Positions 35,031-45,251 of a DNA stretch of 64,000 nucleotides are shown in pieces. Source of the DNA: Pontivivens marinum (lineage in GTDB: Bacteria > Pseudomonadota > Alphaproteobacteria > Rhodobacterales > Rhodobacteraceae); assembly GCF_900231835.1 (NCBI RefSeq), contig NZ_OCTN01000007.1:62001-126000 (forward strand), read 5' to 3'. Below the pieces are notes generated by a model. That model ran no database searches. It was not told where the DNA came from and was given only the letters and a program-made list of their open reading frames with translations. A program made the translations under genes and the position numbers. How positions within the stretch are numbered: the stretch's first letter is position 1; the number at the start of each line of letters is the position of its first letter.

Positions 35031-36314
35031 ATGAAACGATACCTTCTCCTCAGCCTGTTCGCCGCACCCGCAATCGCGCAAGATTTTGCGCCGTTAATCG
35101 ATGCCGATTACGTCACGGTTGATCCGGCGATTGTTGAAATCGGGCGGGATTTGTTTTGGGATCCGATATTATCCGGCAACCAAAATATATCCTGCGCGAC
35201 CTGTCACCATCCGCGTTTCGGTACGGCTGACGGCCTGTCGTTGGGGGTGGGTGAGGGCGGCGTTGGCCTAGGCCCTGACCGGCACATCACCGGTGAGAAT
35301 ACGCCCGAGCAGCGCATCCCGCGCAATGCACCAGCACTGTTCAACCTTGGCGCCCGCGAATTCACCGTGCTGTTTCACGATGGCCGGTTGGAGCAGGACG
35401 ATACGCGCCCGTCGGGCATTCGCTCGCCGATTGAGGACGATATGGTGTCCGGCTTCTCGGGCGTATTGTCCGCGCAAACGATGTTTCCCGTGCTCAGCGC
35501 GGATGAGATGGCAGGGCATTATTCCGAGAACGAGATTTCGCGCGCCGTGCGGCAGGGCATAATTACAGGTCAGGGCGGTGCGTGGAGCTTGCTAACCGCG
35601 CGTGTCGCCGCGCTGCCGGCCTATGCGGATCGTTTCGATGCGGCTCTGCCTGAACTGGCCGAGCGCCCCTTGGACTTCACCGATATTTCAAACGCTATTG
35701 CTGCCTTTATGGCGTGGGAATGGCGTGCGGATGACAGCCCGTTTGATCAATTCTTGCGAGGTGAGGTTGAATTGAGCGCGCAGGCGGATGCGGGGCGACA
35801 GCTGTTTTACGGGCAGGCGGGATGCGCGGATTGCCATGCGGGGCCGCTGCAAACGGATCATGCCTTTCATGCGATAGGGATGCCGCAATTCGGGCCGGGA
35901 AAGGCCGCGCGTTTCGAAAACCATAATCGGGATGAGGGGCGCAGCCGTGTCACCGGCGATCTGGCTGATATGTTCGCATTCCGTACGCCATCCCTACGCA
36001 ATGTGACGGCAACTGCGCCCTATGGGCATAACGGTGCCTTTGCGACGCTGGAGGGCGTGGTGCGCCATCACCTTGGCGCGCAGGGTTGGGATCAGACGCA
36101 AGTCGTTCTGCCCGATGGGTTTGACGACCATTTCGATACGGATGCCGACGCGGCGATTATCACGGATGCATCTGCACTAACCCCGATCGCACTAGGCGAT
36201 GCGGAGGTTGCGCAGATACTCGCCTTTCTGGGTGCATTGACCGATCGGGGCAGCATCGACGGGCGGCTTGGCATACCGGATAGCGTGCCAAGCGGCCTGC
36301 CAATTGATCGTTAA
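35031..36314 (+). CDS. Periplasmic dihaem cytochrome c peroxidase / MauG-family protein
   Basis: A 427-residue exported protein with a signal peptide (KRYLLLSLFAAPAIA-QD) and two haem c motifs, CATCH at Cys55-His59 and CADCH at Cys265-His269, in the two-domain layout of CCP/MauG. A conserved HNGAFATLEGVVRHH segment lies in the C-terminal domain. Members either reduce hydrogen peroxide or, like MauG, oxidise protein side chains. It converges with an ASPIC/VCBS protein, sharing the four bases TTAA for both stops. That partner is a plausible protein substrate, but this is inference only. Confidence 0.9.
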   Translation: MKRYLLLSLFAAPAIAQDFAPLIDADYVTVDPAIVEIGRDLFWDPILSGNQNISCATCHHPRFGTADGLSLGVGEGGVGLGPDRHITGENTPEQRIPRNAPALFNLGAREFTVLFHDGRLEQDDTRPSGIRSPIEDDMVSGFSGVLSAQTMFPVLSADEMAGHYSENEISRAVRQGIITGQGGAWSLLTARVAALPAYADRFDAALPELAERPLDFTDISNAIAAFMAWEWRADDSPFDQFLRGEVELSAQADAGRQLFYGQAGCADCHAGPLQTDHAFHAIGMPQFGPGKAARFENHNRDEGRSRVTGDLADMFAFRTPSLRNVTATAPYGHNGAFATLEGVVRHHLGAQGWDQTQVVLPDGFDDHFDTDADAAIITDASALTPIALGDAEVAQILAFLGALTDRGSIDGRLGIPDSVPSGLPIDR

Positions 36315-37813
36315 CGGTTGAACGTCGCGACTTGACCGGCGGGCAGGTCGCGCCATTCCGAAATACCGCCAGCAGGCCAGTGAACCCGTGCGCGTGCTGA
36401 GATATGGTCGCCCAGCCCGAAATGTTCCGGCACCGCGCGTCCGCCGCCATGCCCACCGCCAACGGTGATTTCACGCCAATAGGTGCGATCCGCTGTTTGC
36501 AGCTCGATAAAGGCCCCGACCGCGCGGGTGTTACCGCCGCTTTGTTGCAGGTCGATGGCAAGCCAGTTACCTGCGTCCGTGGTCGTGTTGCGCTGTAGCT
36601 CAACATTTGCGCGCCGGTTCATCACCACGATATCCAGCAATCCGTCGGCGTTCAGGTCCACCACGGCGGCACCACGGCTGCGCTGCATCGTGGCGATGCC
36701 TGCTGTCATCCCGACCTCAGTAAATGTGCCGTCCGGCTGCCCTAGCAGCAGGTTGTTGGGATCATGGGTGGCGGCGTCGGGCATTTGATCGACGTTGCCC
36801 TTGGCCATAAACAGGTCATCGCGCCCGTCGTTGTCGACGTCCCCAAATTCGGCATGCCAGCCAGTCGAAGGCCGCCCGTCGCCGCCAGTATAGGGCCGCT
36901 GCGATGCCGTGCCCGTGGCAAAGGGCGCATCCACCCAGCCAGCACCGCCTGTATTCAGTTGCAGGCGTTGATCGCCCATCGAGGTTAGCATGACCTCCGC
37001 TACGGCGTCGCCATCCAGATCCCTGCTCGCGATGCCCATGCCCCATAGCATATGGGCCTGCCAGCCATCCTCGGCGGTTAACTCGCGCAGTTCCGGTGTG
37101 AGTTGCCACATCTGCTCATGCCCGCCGCGCACATAATAATGACGGTCGTTGGAAACACGCAGTTGCGGCGTGCCGCTGTGCAGTGGGTCAGAAAATAGCA
37201 TGGAAAGCGGGCAAAATCCTGGCTCAAGCAGAACTGGTTCCGCATATCCCGCGCCATTGGGCCGGTAGAGCTGGTTGCTGTCGCATGCCTCGAATGGGCC
37301 GTCGGGGTTGCTGCGATCAACGTAGTTTCCAACCGCGAGCGTAGGAAAGCCATCGCCCTGCCATGTGGCGGTAAAGGCGGTGGACCAGCGATCCTCCGCT
37401 GCGAATGACCATGGGGCAGGGGAGAAGCTGCAATCAGCGCCGCCCTTCAATAACAGGTTTGGGCCTGCGCGCATCACGGCAAGGTCTAGGATGCCGTCGC
37501 CATCAATATCCAGCGGCCACGCGCCTGTTACACCAGTGATCCCAGTGGATTCTGCTGTGAAGCGCAGCGGCCCACCAATGCTGGATGTATTGCGTGCCAG
37601 CGTCGCAGGGTTTTCACCGCCTGCCATAAACAAATCAGGCAAAGCATCATTATTGCAGTCAAATGCCGCCACGCCACCGCCGACGAAATGTTCCCATCCG
37701 CCGCCATAAATATGAGTGAAATCCTGCAACGGGGCGTCATTTACGAATGTAGGCTGTGCATGCGCCGAACTTGCCGCCAAAAGGCAGATGCCTGAAATCA
37801 GGTGGTTACGCAT
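36311..37813 (-). CDS. Secreted FG-GAP/VCBS beta-propeller with ASPIC/UnbV C-terminus (CRTAC1-like)
   Basis: A 500-residue exported protein with a signal peptide ending in SSAHA-QP. It contains calcium-loop repeats typical of integrin-like propellers: DCNNDALPDLFM, DIDGDGILDLAV, DLDGDAVAEVML, DVDNDGRDDLFM and DLNADGLLDIVV. The C-terminal region, from NWLAIDLQQSGGN to VHWPAGGISEWRDL, is an ASPIC/UnbV domain. GGAGGAG precedes the ATG at 37813, which lies inside the end of the ROK regulator gene (8-bp overlap), so it is probably co-transcribed with that regulator. The function is unknown. Confidence 0.88.
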   Translation of the reverse strand: MRNHLISGICLLAASSAHAQPTFVNDAPLQDFTHIYGGGWEHFVGGGVAAFDCNNDALPDLFMAGGENPATLARNTSSIGGPLRFTAESTGITGVTGAWPLDIDGDGILDLAVMRAGPNLLLKGGADCSFSPAPWSFAAEDRWSTAFTATWQGDGFPTLAVGNYVDRSNPDGPFEACDSNQLYRPNGAGYAEPVLLEPGFCPLSMLFSDPLHSGTPQLRVSNDRHYYVRGGHEQMWQLTPELRELTAEDGWQAHMLWGMGIASRDLDGDAVAEVMLTSMGDQRLQLNTGGAGWVDAPFATGTASQRPYTGGDGRPSTGWHAEFGDVDNDGRDDLFMAKGNVDQMPDAATHDPNNLLLGQPDGTFTEVGMTAGIATMQRSRGAAVVDLNADGLLDIVVMNRRANVELQRNTTTDAGNWLAIDLQQSGGNTRAVGAFIELQTADRTYWREITVGGGHGGGRAVPEHFGLGDHISARARVHWPAGGISEWRDLPAGQVATFNR

Positions 37814-39047
37814 TTTGCGCTCCTCCGACCAGCACGCGGCGCGAAACGCGATCCAGCGCAAATGCAGCGGCCCCCTTGGCCCAGAGCTGGTCCTCCCATT
37901 TATGCAGGCGCAATTCGACGGGGGGATGACCCAGTTCGAGTGAGTTCATCTCCATCATCTCCCGCACCTCACGGCTGTAAAGGTAGTCATAGCGCAGTTG
38001 CTCGCCGGACAGGATCACCAGTTCGGGGTCGAAAATATTGACGATATTGGCGAGGCCGATGCCGAACAGCTTTCCCGCACGGCGGAAAATGGATTGCGCG
38101 GCAAGGTTACCGGCCTTTGCCTCTCCAAACAGCTTTTCCAGGCGGTCAGGGCTGCCAGCGGGCACAAGGGGCAGGGCCATTTCTGCCTCTCGCAGCAGGG
38201 CGTAATCGGCGACATAGGCCTCCAGGCAGCCACGTTGGCCGCATCGGCATAATGCACCCTCGGGCTGAACCTTCATGTGGCCGAATTCCATCCCGCAACC
38301 ACGCGTCCCCTGGTATAGCTGGTTGCCAATCACGACGCCCATGCCGACACCTTGCTCGATTGTGACAACGATAAAATCGCGGATTGAGCGGCCAACGCCA
38401 AACCACAATTCCGCCAGAGCCAGCAGGTTCGCGTCATTATCAATGGCGATGGGGCAATCCAGCGCATCCTCAAGCAAGGCACGCAATGGGACCATTCGGC
38501 GGTCCAGAATTGGGGACCAATGCACCAGCCCAAGTTGCGCATCCACAAAGCCCGGAACGCCGATCCCAATAGCGGACAGATCCGCCCGTGACAGACCCGC
38601 CTGTGCGAGCGCCTGATCCAGAGCCTTGCTGATCAGCTGCACAATAGTATTGGTGTCAGCGAAGTGTAATGGTTGGCGCAGCGCGGTTTCAGCTAATTGG
38701 CGCCCCTGAAAATCCAGCAGCACCAGGGTTGTGACCTTATCGCCCAGCTTTAGTCCCGCGACCACATGGGCCTGCGCGCGCAATTGCAGCGCGACGCGGG
38801 GGCGGCCGCGAACGGTGGCATTGGTGCGGGCCGCTGTTTCCTCAATCAAACCGCGGGCCATTAAATCGGCGGTAATTGTCGTGACAGTTGCAGGGCTGAT
38901 GCCCAGATCGCGGGCGATATCGACGCGGGCGGTCTCTCCATCAGCGCGAATCTGCTGAAAAACACGCTCGGTAGCGGTTTCGTCGCGGGCGCTGCTTTGT
39001 AAACCGCGAGGGCCGTATCCGAGCAGTTCACTGTCCATTAAATTCAT
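37806..39047 (-). CDS. ROK-family transcriptional repressor of the xylose operon (XylR-like)
   Basis: A 413-residue regulator. The N-terminal winged helix reads TARVDIARDLGISPATVTTITADLMARGLIEE; the ROK sugar-binding domain has the ATP/sugar site residues IGIGVPGFVD and AIDNDANLLALAE and the zinc motif CRCGQRGCLEAY. It is divergent from xylFHG-xylB-xylA across a 200-bp region holding palindromes, the standard arrangement for a xylose-responsive repressor. Its stop overlaps the start of the secreted propeller gene downstream. Xylose as effector is inferred from context. Confidence 0.9.
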   Translation of the reverse strand: MNLMDSELLGYGPRGLQSSARDETATERVFQQIRADGETARVDIARDLGISPATVTTITADLMARGLIEETAARTNATVRGRPRVALQLRAQAHVVAGLKLGDKVTTLVLLDFQGRQLAETALRQPLHFADTNTIVQLISKALDQALAQAGLSRADLSAIGIGVPGFVDAQLGLVHWSPILDRRMVPLRALLEDALDCPIAIDNDANLLALAELWFGVGRSIRDFIVVTIEQGVGMGVVIGNQLYQGTRGCGMEFGHMKVQPEGALCRCGQRGCLEAYVADYALLREAEMALPLVPAGSPDRLEKLFGEAKAGNLAAQSIFRRAGKLFGIGLANIVNIFDPELVILSGEQLRYDYLYSREVREMMEMNSLELGHPPVELRLHKWEDQLWAKGAAAFALDRVSRRVLVGGAQNA

Positions 39048-39058
39048 CCGTTCAATTT

Positions 39059-39068
39059 AAAGCGCTTT
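39059..39068. promoter_or_regulatory. AAAGCGCTTT palindrome near the ROK gene start
   Basis: A perfect 10-bp palindrome about 12 bp upstream of the ROK gene start codon. The core resembles sites of LacI-type sugar regulators. No LacI gene is in the window; it may equally be an autoregulatory site. Confidence 0.4.
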
Positions 39069-39147
39069 GAGTCGGTATTGCTGCGAGTGCGAAGTATGCA
39101 AAATATGCACCTTCTGCCTGCGAAGAGTGCATTTCTACCGTATCAGC

Positions 39148-39191
39148 GTCAAATATTTTTTGACATATGAATTAAATCGTCCAATATGCAC
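39148..39191 (+). promoter_or_regulatory. Predicted xylF promoter with overlapping ROK operator
   Basis: A 17-bp inverted repeat, GTCAAA-TATTT-TTTGAC (39148-39164), overlaps a consensus -35 box TTGACA (39160-39165). A weak -10 (AATATG, 39183-39188) follows after 17 bp. The nonamer AATATGCAC at 39183-39191 is repeated at 39102-39110. A repressor bound at the palindrome would block RNA polymerase, consistent with the divergent ROK gene. Confidence 0.65.
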
Positions 39192-39248
39192 TCACATTCT
39201 CGGACTTCACGACGAATCGTGGCTAACCGGGATCATTGGGAGAGAAAA

Positions 39249-40283
39249 ATGAACACGATGAAAACAATCGCAGCTGCTGTGGCTCTTGCCGCTGGCTTTG
39301 CTGCTCCGACCCTCGCACAGGATCTGACCGTTGGCGTAAGCTGGTCCAACTTTCAGGAAGAGCGCTGGAAGACTGATGAGGCTGCAATCGTTGCTGCCCT
39401 CGAAGCAGCTGGCGCGACTTACATCTCGGCTGATGCGCAATCCTCCGCGTCCAAGCAGCTTTCCGATGTTGAATCGCTGATCGCACAGGGTGCAGACGCG
39501 CTTATCATTCTGGCACAGGATTCCTCCGCAATCGGGCCGGCAGTTCAGCAGGCCGCTGATGAGGGCATCGCAGTCGTCGCATATGACCGCCTGATCGAAG
39601 ATTCCCGCGCATTCTACCTGACTTTCGACAACGTTGAGGTTGGCCGCATGCAGGCACGCGCCGTTCTGGAGGCACAGCCAGAGGGCAACTACGTGATGAT
39701 CAAGGGCTCGCCAACCGATCCGAACGCAGATTTCCTGCGTGGTGGTCAGCAGGAAGTTTTGCAGGACGCGATCGATTCCGGCGCAATCACCATCGTTGCC
39801 GAGGCCTATACAGATGGCTGGCTGCCAGCGAACGCACAGCGCAACATGGAGCAGATACTGACCGCTCAGGATAACGCCGTTGATGCGGTTGTTGCCTCGA
39901 ATGACGGTACAGCAGGCGGCGCAGTTGCTGCGCTGACGGCACAGGGCATGGACGGTATTCCTGTCTCGGGTCAGGATGGCGACCACGCTGCGCTGAACCG
40001 CGTTGCAATGGGTACGCAGACTGTTTCCGTATGGAAAGATGCCCGTGATCTGGGTCGCACAGCGGCAGAGATTGCTGTTGCCCTCGCAGGTGGCACCGCA
40101 ATGGCTGATGTTGACGGCGCTGAGGCATGGACCTCGCCAGCCGGGACCGAGATGAACGCTGAGTTCCTGGAGCCTGTTCCTGTTACCCGCGCCAACCTCT
40201 CCGCTGTTGTTGATGCAGGTTGGATCACACAGGAAAGCTTGTGCCAGAACGTTGCCGCTGGCACCGTTGACGCCTGCAACTGA
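39249..40283 (+). CDS. xylF: D-xylose ABC transporter substrate-binding protein
   Basis: Periplasmic sugar-binding protein of 344 residues with a signal peptide (KTIAAAVALAAGFAAPTLA-QD). The mature sequence matches the XylF pattern: VGVSWSNFQEERWKTDEAAI, AYDRLIEDSRAFYLTFDN, GSPTDPNADFLRGGQ and SGQDGDHAALNRV, regions that line the xylose pocket. GGGAGAG precedes the ATG at 39249. It heads the xylose operon; a stable hairpin follows, which probably raises its yield relative to the permease. Confidence 0.95.
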   Translation: MNTMKTIAAAVALAAGFAAPTLAQDLTVGVSWSNFQEERWKTDEAAIVAALEAAGATYISADAQSSASKQLSDVESLIAQGADALIILAQDSSAIGPAVQQAADEGIAVVAYDRLIEDSRAFYLTFDNVEVGRMQARAVLEAQPEGNYVMIKGSPTDPNADFLRGGQQEVLQDAIDSGAITIVAEAYTDGWLPANAQRNMEQILTAQDNAVDAVVASNDGTAGGAVAALTAQGMDGIPVSGQDGDHAALNRVAMGTQTVSVWKDARDLGRTAAEIAVALAGGTAMADVDGAEAWTSPAGTEMNAEFLEPVPVTRANLSAVVDAGWITQESLCQNVAAGTVDACN

Positions 40284-40304
40284 TCGATACGAACGATCGT
40301 AAAA

Positions 40305-40375
40305 TCGCACCGCCCCGGCCATCGTGCCGGGGCTTAATGTTCAGGTCTCCTCGTGCGTCGCGCGGGGCGGTGCGA
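40305..40375 (+). promoter_or_regulatory. Alternative stem-loops between xylF and xylH
   Basis: TCGCACCGCCCC (40305-40316) can pair perfectly over 12 bp with GGGGCGGTGCGA (40364-40375). A competing local hairpin uses GCCCCGGC (40312-40319) and GCCGGGGC (40326-40333). The two share bases and exclude each other. The position right after the binding-protein gene suggests control of read-through or mRNA stability. Confidence 0.65.
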
Positions 40376-40397
40376 CCTGTATTCAGGGAATGGAAAA

Positions 40398-41699
40398 ATG
40401 AGCCAGACAGATACCAGCAACGCTGGCACATCCGGGCCGCTAACAACCCAGCGTAAGGGTTTGGCCGCGCTGGAATTGGATATGCGCCTGATCGGAATGA
40501 TCGCGGCACTGCTCGTGATTTGGATTGCGTTTGCGGCCTTTACGGACGGACGTTTTCTGACGCCACGCAATATTTTCAACCTTACAATCCAGACAGTGTC
40601 CGTGGCCATCATGGCAACCGGAATGGTGTTTGTGATCGTAACGCGACATATCGATCTGAGCGTTGGCTCGGTTCTGGGTGTTTGCTCCGCTGCGATGGCG
40701 ATGTTGCAAACGCAGTATTTGCCCGAGATTTTCGGGCTGGGGTCCCCCTTCATCTGGATATTCACGGTGATTGCGGGTGTGATCGTTGGTACGGCAATTG
40801 GCGCCTTCCACGGGTGGATGATTGGTTATCTGACGATCCCTGCCTTTATCGTGACGCTTGGCGGCCTGCTGGTCTGGCGTAACGTTGCGTGGCACATGAC
40901 GGATGGCCAGACGGTTGGCCCGCTAGACCCGACATTCGCGATTTTCGGCGGTATCAACGGAACGCTGGGTGAAACGTGGAGCTGGATCGTCGGGGCCGTT
41001 CTGACGGCTGGTGCGCTGATTATGCTGGTGCAATCGCGCCGGACAAAGGCCGCACATGGTTTTCCGGTTAAACCACGCTGGGCTGAAATATCGCTGGGTG
41101 CGATCTTCACCGTGTCGATCCTCGGCTTTATTCTGATCATCAACAGCTACCAAATCCCCGGTCCCCGTCTGGCGCGTCAATTCGCAGCCCGTGGTGAGGT
41201 GATGCCCGAGGGTCTGGAAATGGGCTACGGTATCCCGATCTCCGCACTGCTGCTGATTGTTATTGCGATCGTGATGACGGTGATTGCACGCCGCACACGG
41301 CTGGGTCGCTATATCTTTGCCACCGGTGGAAACCCTGATGCGGCAGAGCTGAGCGGTATTGATACACGCATGCTGACGGTCAAGGTGTTCGCGATCATGG
41401 GGGCGCTGTGCGCGATCTCCGCTGTTGTTGCCTCGGCGCGTTTGACGAACCACACCAATGATATCGGCACACTGGACGAGCTGCGCGTGATTGCGGCTGC
41501 GGTTATTGGCGGCACGGCATTGTCGGGCGGTTTGGGTACGATCTATGGCGCCATTCTGGGTGCGCTGATTATGCAATCCCTGCAATCGGGTATGGCGATG
41601 GTTGGCGTTGATGCGCCCTATCAAAACATCATCGTTGGTGCGGTGCTGGTCTTGGCCGTGTGGGTGGACATCATCTATCGCCGCCGTGCCGGTCTTTGA
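40398..41699 (+). CDS. xylH: D-xylose ABC transporter permease
   Basis: Inner-membrane permease of 433 residues with about ten helices, of the BPD_transp_2 family used by ribose/xylose importers. The family segments [52 protein letters not shown] and the EAA-like [11 protein letters not shown] near the C-terminus are visible. The length is that of XylH rather than the shorter RbsC. The ATG at 40398 starts after AGGGAATGGAA. It is followed by xylG after 14 bp. Confidence 0.94.
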   Translation: MSQTDTSNAGTSGPLTTQRKGLAALELDMRLIGMIAALLVIWIAFAAFTDGRFLTPRNIFNLTIQTVSVAIMATGMVFVIVTRHIDLSVGSVLGVCSAAMAMLQTQYLPEIFGLGSPFIWIFTVIAGVIVGTAIGAFHGWMIGYLTIPAFIVTLGGLLVWRNVAWHMTDGQTVGPLDPTFAIFGGINGTLGETWSWIVGAVLTAGALIMLVQSRRTKAAHGFPVKPRWAEISLGAIFTVSILGFILIINSYQIPGPRLARQFAARGEVMPEGLEMGYGIPISALLLIVIAIVMTVIARRTRLGRYIFATGGNPDAAELSGIDTRMLTVKVFAIMGALCAISAVVASARLTNHTNDIGTLDELRVIAAAVIGGTALSGGLGTIYGAILGALIMQSLQSGMAMVGVDAPYQNIIVGAVLVLAVWVDIIYRRRAGL

Positions 41700-41713
41700 G
41701 AGGAGTTGAGATT

Positions 41714-42469
41714 ATGGAATTCGGAACCCCTCTCGTCGAAATGAAGAACATTTCGATTGCCTTTGGTGGCGTTCAGGCTGTGGATGATGTCTCGGTTGAT
41801 TTGTATCCGGGTGAAGTTGTGGGCCTGTTGGGCCATAACGGCGCCGGTAAATCCACGCTAATCAAGATCCTGTCCGGCGCGTACAAGGCTGATAGCGGCG
41901 AAATCTGCATCAATGGCACGTCGGTCACGATCAATTCGCCGCGTGATGCGCGTACCAACAATATCGAGACGATCTACCAGACGCTCGCCTTGGCGGATAA
42001 TCTGGATGCTGCCTCGAACCTGTTTCTGGGACGTGAGATCACGAACAGCTTTGGTCTCGTCAATGATGATGCGATGGAGGCTGAAACGCGCGAGATCATG
42101 GCGCGTCTCAACCCGAACTTCAAGAAGTTCGCCTCACCCGTATCGGCGCTATCCGGTGGTCAGCGTCAGTCTGTGGCAATCGCGCGGGCGGTCTATTTCA
42201 ACGCCAAAATCCTGATCATGGATGAGCCGACTGCCGCCCTAGGCGTGCATGAAACGCAGATGGTGGCAGAACTGATTGAGGAGCTAAAGCGGCAAGGCAT
42301 CGGTATCTTCCTGATTTCGCATGATATTCAGGATGTATTCAAGCTGTGCGACCGCGTTAGCGTTATGAAAAACGGTCAGCTTGTCGGAACGGAAAATGTC
42401 GCCGATGTGACCGAGGATGACGTGCTGGGCATGATCATTCTGGGCAAGCAGCCTGAGAAAGCAGCCTGA
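41714..42469 (+). CDS. xylG: Sugar ABC transporter ATP-binding protein (single NBD)
   Basis: A 251-residue ATPase with Walker [10 protein letters not shown], signature [14 protein letters not shown], Walker [12 protein letters not shown] and switch His in LISHDI. Enteric XylG is about twice as long and carries two nucleotide-binding domains; this one has only one, like FrcA-type proteins of alphaproteobacteria, and presumably works as a homodimer. AGGAG eight bases upstream fixes the ATG at 41714. The stop overlaps the xylulokinase start (TGATG). Confidence 0.92.
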   Translation: MEFGTPLVEMKNISIAFGGVQAVDDVSVDLYPGEVVGLLGHNGAGKSTLIKILSGAYKADSGEICINGTSVTINSPRDARTNNIETIYQTLALADNLDAASNLFLGREITNSFGLVNDDAMEAETREIMARLNPNFKKFASPVSALSGGQRQSVAIARAVYFNAKILIMDEPTAALGVHETQMVAELIEELKRQGIGIFLISHDIQDVFKLCDRVSVMKNGQLVGTENVADVTEDDVLGMIILGKQPEKAA

Positions 42470-43911
42470 TGTATTTGGGATTGGATTTGGGTACGTCCGG
42501 ATTAAAGGGCGTACTTATCGATCAGAACCAATCGGTTGTCGGGCACAGCACTGCTACGCTGAACGTGCAGCGCCCCCATTCCGGTTGGTCCGAGCAGCAA
42601 CCCGCCGATTGGTTGCGCGCGGCGGAGGACGTTTTGGACGCATTGGCCGCCCAGCATGATCTGTCAGCGGTGCGCGGCATCGGCCTGTCAGGTCAGATGC
42701 ACGGCGCGACTTTGCTGGATGCAGCGGATAACGTACTGCGCCCCTGCATTTTGTGGAACGATACGCGGTCCCATGTGCAAGCTGCGCATATGGACGCCGA
42801 TCCTAGATTTCGGGATATCTCGGGCAATATCGTTTTTCCGGGTTTTACAGCGCCAAAGCTTGAATGGGTGCGTGAAAATGAGCCGCAGATTTTCGACCAA
42901 ATTGCGAAAATCTTGCTGCCCAAGGATTACCTGCGCCTATGGCTAACTGGTGAACACGTTGCCGAAATGTCGGATGCGGCCGGAACCAGTTGGCTGGACA
43001 CCGCCGCGCGGGACTGGTCCGATGACCTGCTTGCGGCGACCGGATTGGATCGCTCCCATATGCCGCGATTGGTTGAGGGATCGCAGGTTTCGGGTTGGTT
43101 GCGTGCCGAACTATCATCCCGCTGGGGCTTCTCGAACACCGTGGTCGTTGCTGGTGGCGGGGGTGATAATGCTGCATCCGCTGTTGGCATGGGGACGGTT
43201 CGCGCGGGCGATGCGTTTCTATCACTGGGTACGTCCGGTGTGCTGTTCGCTGCGAATGACAGCTACGCGCCGGATGCGGCATCGGCTGTTCATACATTCT
43301 GCCATGCATTGCCAAATAGTTGGCACCAGATGGGCGTAATTCTGGCGGCGAGTGATGCGCTGAACTGGTTTGCGAAAATCTGTGACACGACCGCGCCTGC
43401 GCTAACTGCCGGTTTGGGCGATGTGCAGGCACCGGGTTCTGCGCTGTTTTTACCATATTTGGGTGGTGAGCGGACGCCACATAATGATGCAGCGGTTCGC
43501 GGATCATTCGTTGGCTTGGAACATGCGGTTGATCGTTCGGCCATGACGCGCGCGGTGTTGGAGGGCGTTGCCTTTGCCTTTGCCGATTGCCGCGACGCGC
43601 TGGCCGCGACGGGAACCAAGCTGGAGCGTGCAACGGCTGTAGGTGGTGGTTCGCTGTCGCCGCATTGGCTGCAAATCGTGGCGAATGCCACGGGATTGGC
43701 GCTGGATGTGCCGGTTTCAGGCGATTTTGGCGGTGCGTTTGGCGCTGCTCGCTTGGGACTGATGGCGGCTGAGGGCGTGGGCGCGGAAATCGCAACACCG
43801 CCCAGCATTCACCACACGGTTGAGCCGGATCGCGCGCTCGTCAACGCTTTCGAGGATGCACATGCCCGTTATCGCATGGCGTCAACAGCTATCAGGAGTT
43901 TGAATTCATGA
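42469..43911 (+). CDS. xylB: Xylulokinase
   Basis: FGGY-family kinase of 480 residues that phosphorylates D-xylulose. The N-terminal phosphate loop [17 protein letters not shown], substrate residues in [13 protein letters not shown], the WNDTR motif and the C-terminal [16 protein letters not shown] are characteristic. It overlaps xylG upstream and xylA downstream (ATGA), so the whole set is translated in series. Its product enters the pentose phosphate pathway together with the rpiA product encoded at 12.9 kb. Confidence 0.95.
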   Translation: MYLGLDLGTSGLKGVLIDQNQSVVGHSTATLNVQRPHSGWSEQQPADWLRAAEDVLDALAAQHDLSAVRGIGLSGQMHGATLLDAADNVLRPCILWNDTRSHVQAAHMDADPRFRDISGNIVFPGFTAPKLEWVRENEPQIFDQIAKILLPKDYLRLWLTGEHVAEMSDAAGTSWLDTAARDWSDDLLAATGLDRSHMPRLVEGSQVSGWLRAELSSRWGFSNTVVVAGGGGDNAASAVGMGTVRAGDAFLSLGTSGVLFAANDSYAPDAASAVHTFCHALPNSWHQMGVILAASDALNWFAKICDTTAPALTAGLGDVQAPGSALFLPYLGGERTPHNDAAVRGSFVGLEHAVDRSAMTRAVLEGVAFAFADCRDALAATGTKLERATAVGGGSLSPHWLQIVANATGLALDVPVSGDFGGAFGAARLGLMAAEGVGAEIATPPSIHHTVEPDRALVNAFEDAHARYRMASTAIRSLNS

Positions 43912-45209
43912 GTTATTTTGAGGGCATCGCCCCAATCGCATTTGAGGGCGCGGATAGTGACAATCCGCTGGCATTCCACCACTACAACCCCGACGAAATC
44001 GTCATGGGTAAACGGATGGAGGAGCACCTGCGCTTCGCCGTGGCCTATTGGCACAGTTTCGCATGGGAGGGTGGCGATCCCTTTGGTGGTCGCACATTCG
44101 ACCGTCCATGGTTCGATGGCGGGGCAGAAGCAGCGCGGGTCAAGGCGGACGCCGCATTCGACATGTTCCGCATCCTCGGCACGCCCTATTTCTGTTTCCA
44201 CGACGTTGATGTTCGCCCCGAAGGCGCGGATTTCGCGGAAAACACACGCAATCTGAACGCCATCGTCGATATCTTTGAGGAAAAGATGGAGCAGGGCGGG
44301 CCGAAACTGTTGTGGGGCACCGCAAACATGTTCTCGCATCGTCGTTATATGAGCGGCGCAGCGACCAACCCAGACCCCGATGTTTTCGCCTTTGGCGCGG
44401 CGACGGTCAAAACCTGTCTGGACGCGACCAAGCGTTTGGGCGGTGAAAACTACGTCCTGTGGGGCGGTCGTGAGGGGTACGAGACGCTGCTCAACACCGA
44501 TATGGGCACGGAGCTGGACCACCTCGCGCGGTTCCTGCATCTGGTCGTAGACTACAAGCACAAGATCGGTTTCGAGGGTGCAATCCTGATCGAGCCGAAG
44601 CCGCAGGAACCTACGAAGCATCAGTATGATTACGATGTAGCGACTGTATACGGCTTCCTGAAAAAGTACGGTCTGGAAAACGAAGTGAAGCTCAACCTTG
44701 AGCAAGGTCACGCAATTTTGGCCGGTCACTCGTTCGAGCATGAAATCGCTTTGGCGCAATCGCTGGGTGTCTTTGGCTCCATCGATATGAACCGGAACGA
44801 TTATCAGTCCGGTTGGGATACCGATCAGTTCCCGAATAACGTGCCCGAGGTTGCGCTGGCCTATTACCACATCGTGAAGGGCGGTGGCTTTACGACTGGC
44901 GGCACCAACTTTGACGCGAAACTGCGTCGTCAGAGCCTGGATGCGGAGGATCTGGTTGCGGCGCATGTTGGTGGCATGGATGTTTGCGCCCGTGGTTTTA
45001 AGGCGGCTGTTGCGATGCTTGAGGATGGCGGCATGGAGGCTGCTCTGGCCGACCGTTACGCTGGCTGGAACGGTGCAGATGCACAAAATATGCTGAAGAC
45101 CGAAACCCTTGAGGATATTGAGGCCCGCGTATTGCGTGACGGCCTGAATCCAACGCCGATTTCGGGGCGTCAGGAAAAGCTCGAAAACTGGGTAAACCGT
45201 TTCGTTTGA
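43908..45209 (+). CDS. xylA: Xylose isomerase
   Basis: Converts D-xylose to D-xylulose with two divalent metal ions. The 433 residues match the class II length. The catalytic His lies in [11 protein letters not shown], the metal ligands in [20 protein letters not shown] and [17 protein letters not shown], and the late [20 protein letters not shown] completes the site. It is last in the xylF-xylA operon, followed by a strong hairpin. Confidence 0.97.
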   Translation: MSYFEGIAPIAFEGADSDNPLAFHHYNPDEIVMGKRMEEHLRFAVAYWHSFAWEGGDPFGGRTFDRPWFDGGAEAARVKADAAFDMFRILGTPYFCFHDVDVRPEGADFAENTRNLNAIVDIFEEKMEQGGPKLLWGTANMFSHRRYMSGAATNPDPDVFAFGAATVKTCLDATKRLGGENYVLWGGREGYETLLNTDMGTELDHLARFLHLVVDYKHKIGFEGAILIEPKPQEPTKHQYDYDVATVYGFLKKYGLENEVKLNLEQGHAILAGHSFEHEIALAQSLGVFGSIDMNRNDYQSGWDTDQFPNNVPEVALAYYHIVKGGGFTTGGTNFDAKLRRQSLDAEDLVAAHVGGMDVCARGFKAAVAMLEDGGMEAALADRYAGWNGADAQNMLKTETLEDIEARVLRDGLNPTPISGRQEKLENWVNRFV

Positions 45210-45221
45210 TGTGAAATTTTG

Positions 45222-45244
45222 CGGGCGGGGTATGGCCCCGCCCG
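45222..45244. terminator. Bidirectional terminator between xylA and flgD
   Basis: CGGGCGGGG (45222-45230), loop TATGG, CCCCGCCCG (45236-45244), a perfect 9-bp stem between convergent genes. It has few T residues on either side. Confidence 0.75.
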
Positions 45245-45251
45245 TTAGCCA

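Noticed and set aside
39207-40322. Antisense open frame (371 codons), Cys/Arg-rich, opposite xylF
   Set aside because: Composition typical of antisense translation; xylF on the other strand is unmistakable.
43869-45086. Long antisense open frame (405 codons) opposite xylA
   Set aside because: Shadow of a high-G+C coding gene; no ribosome-binding site or recognisable domain.
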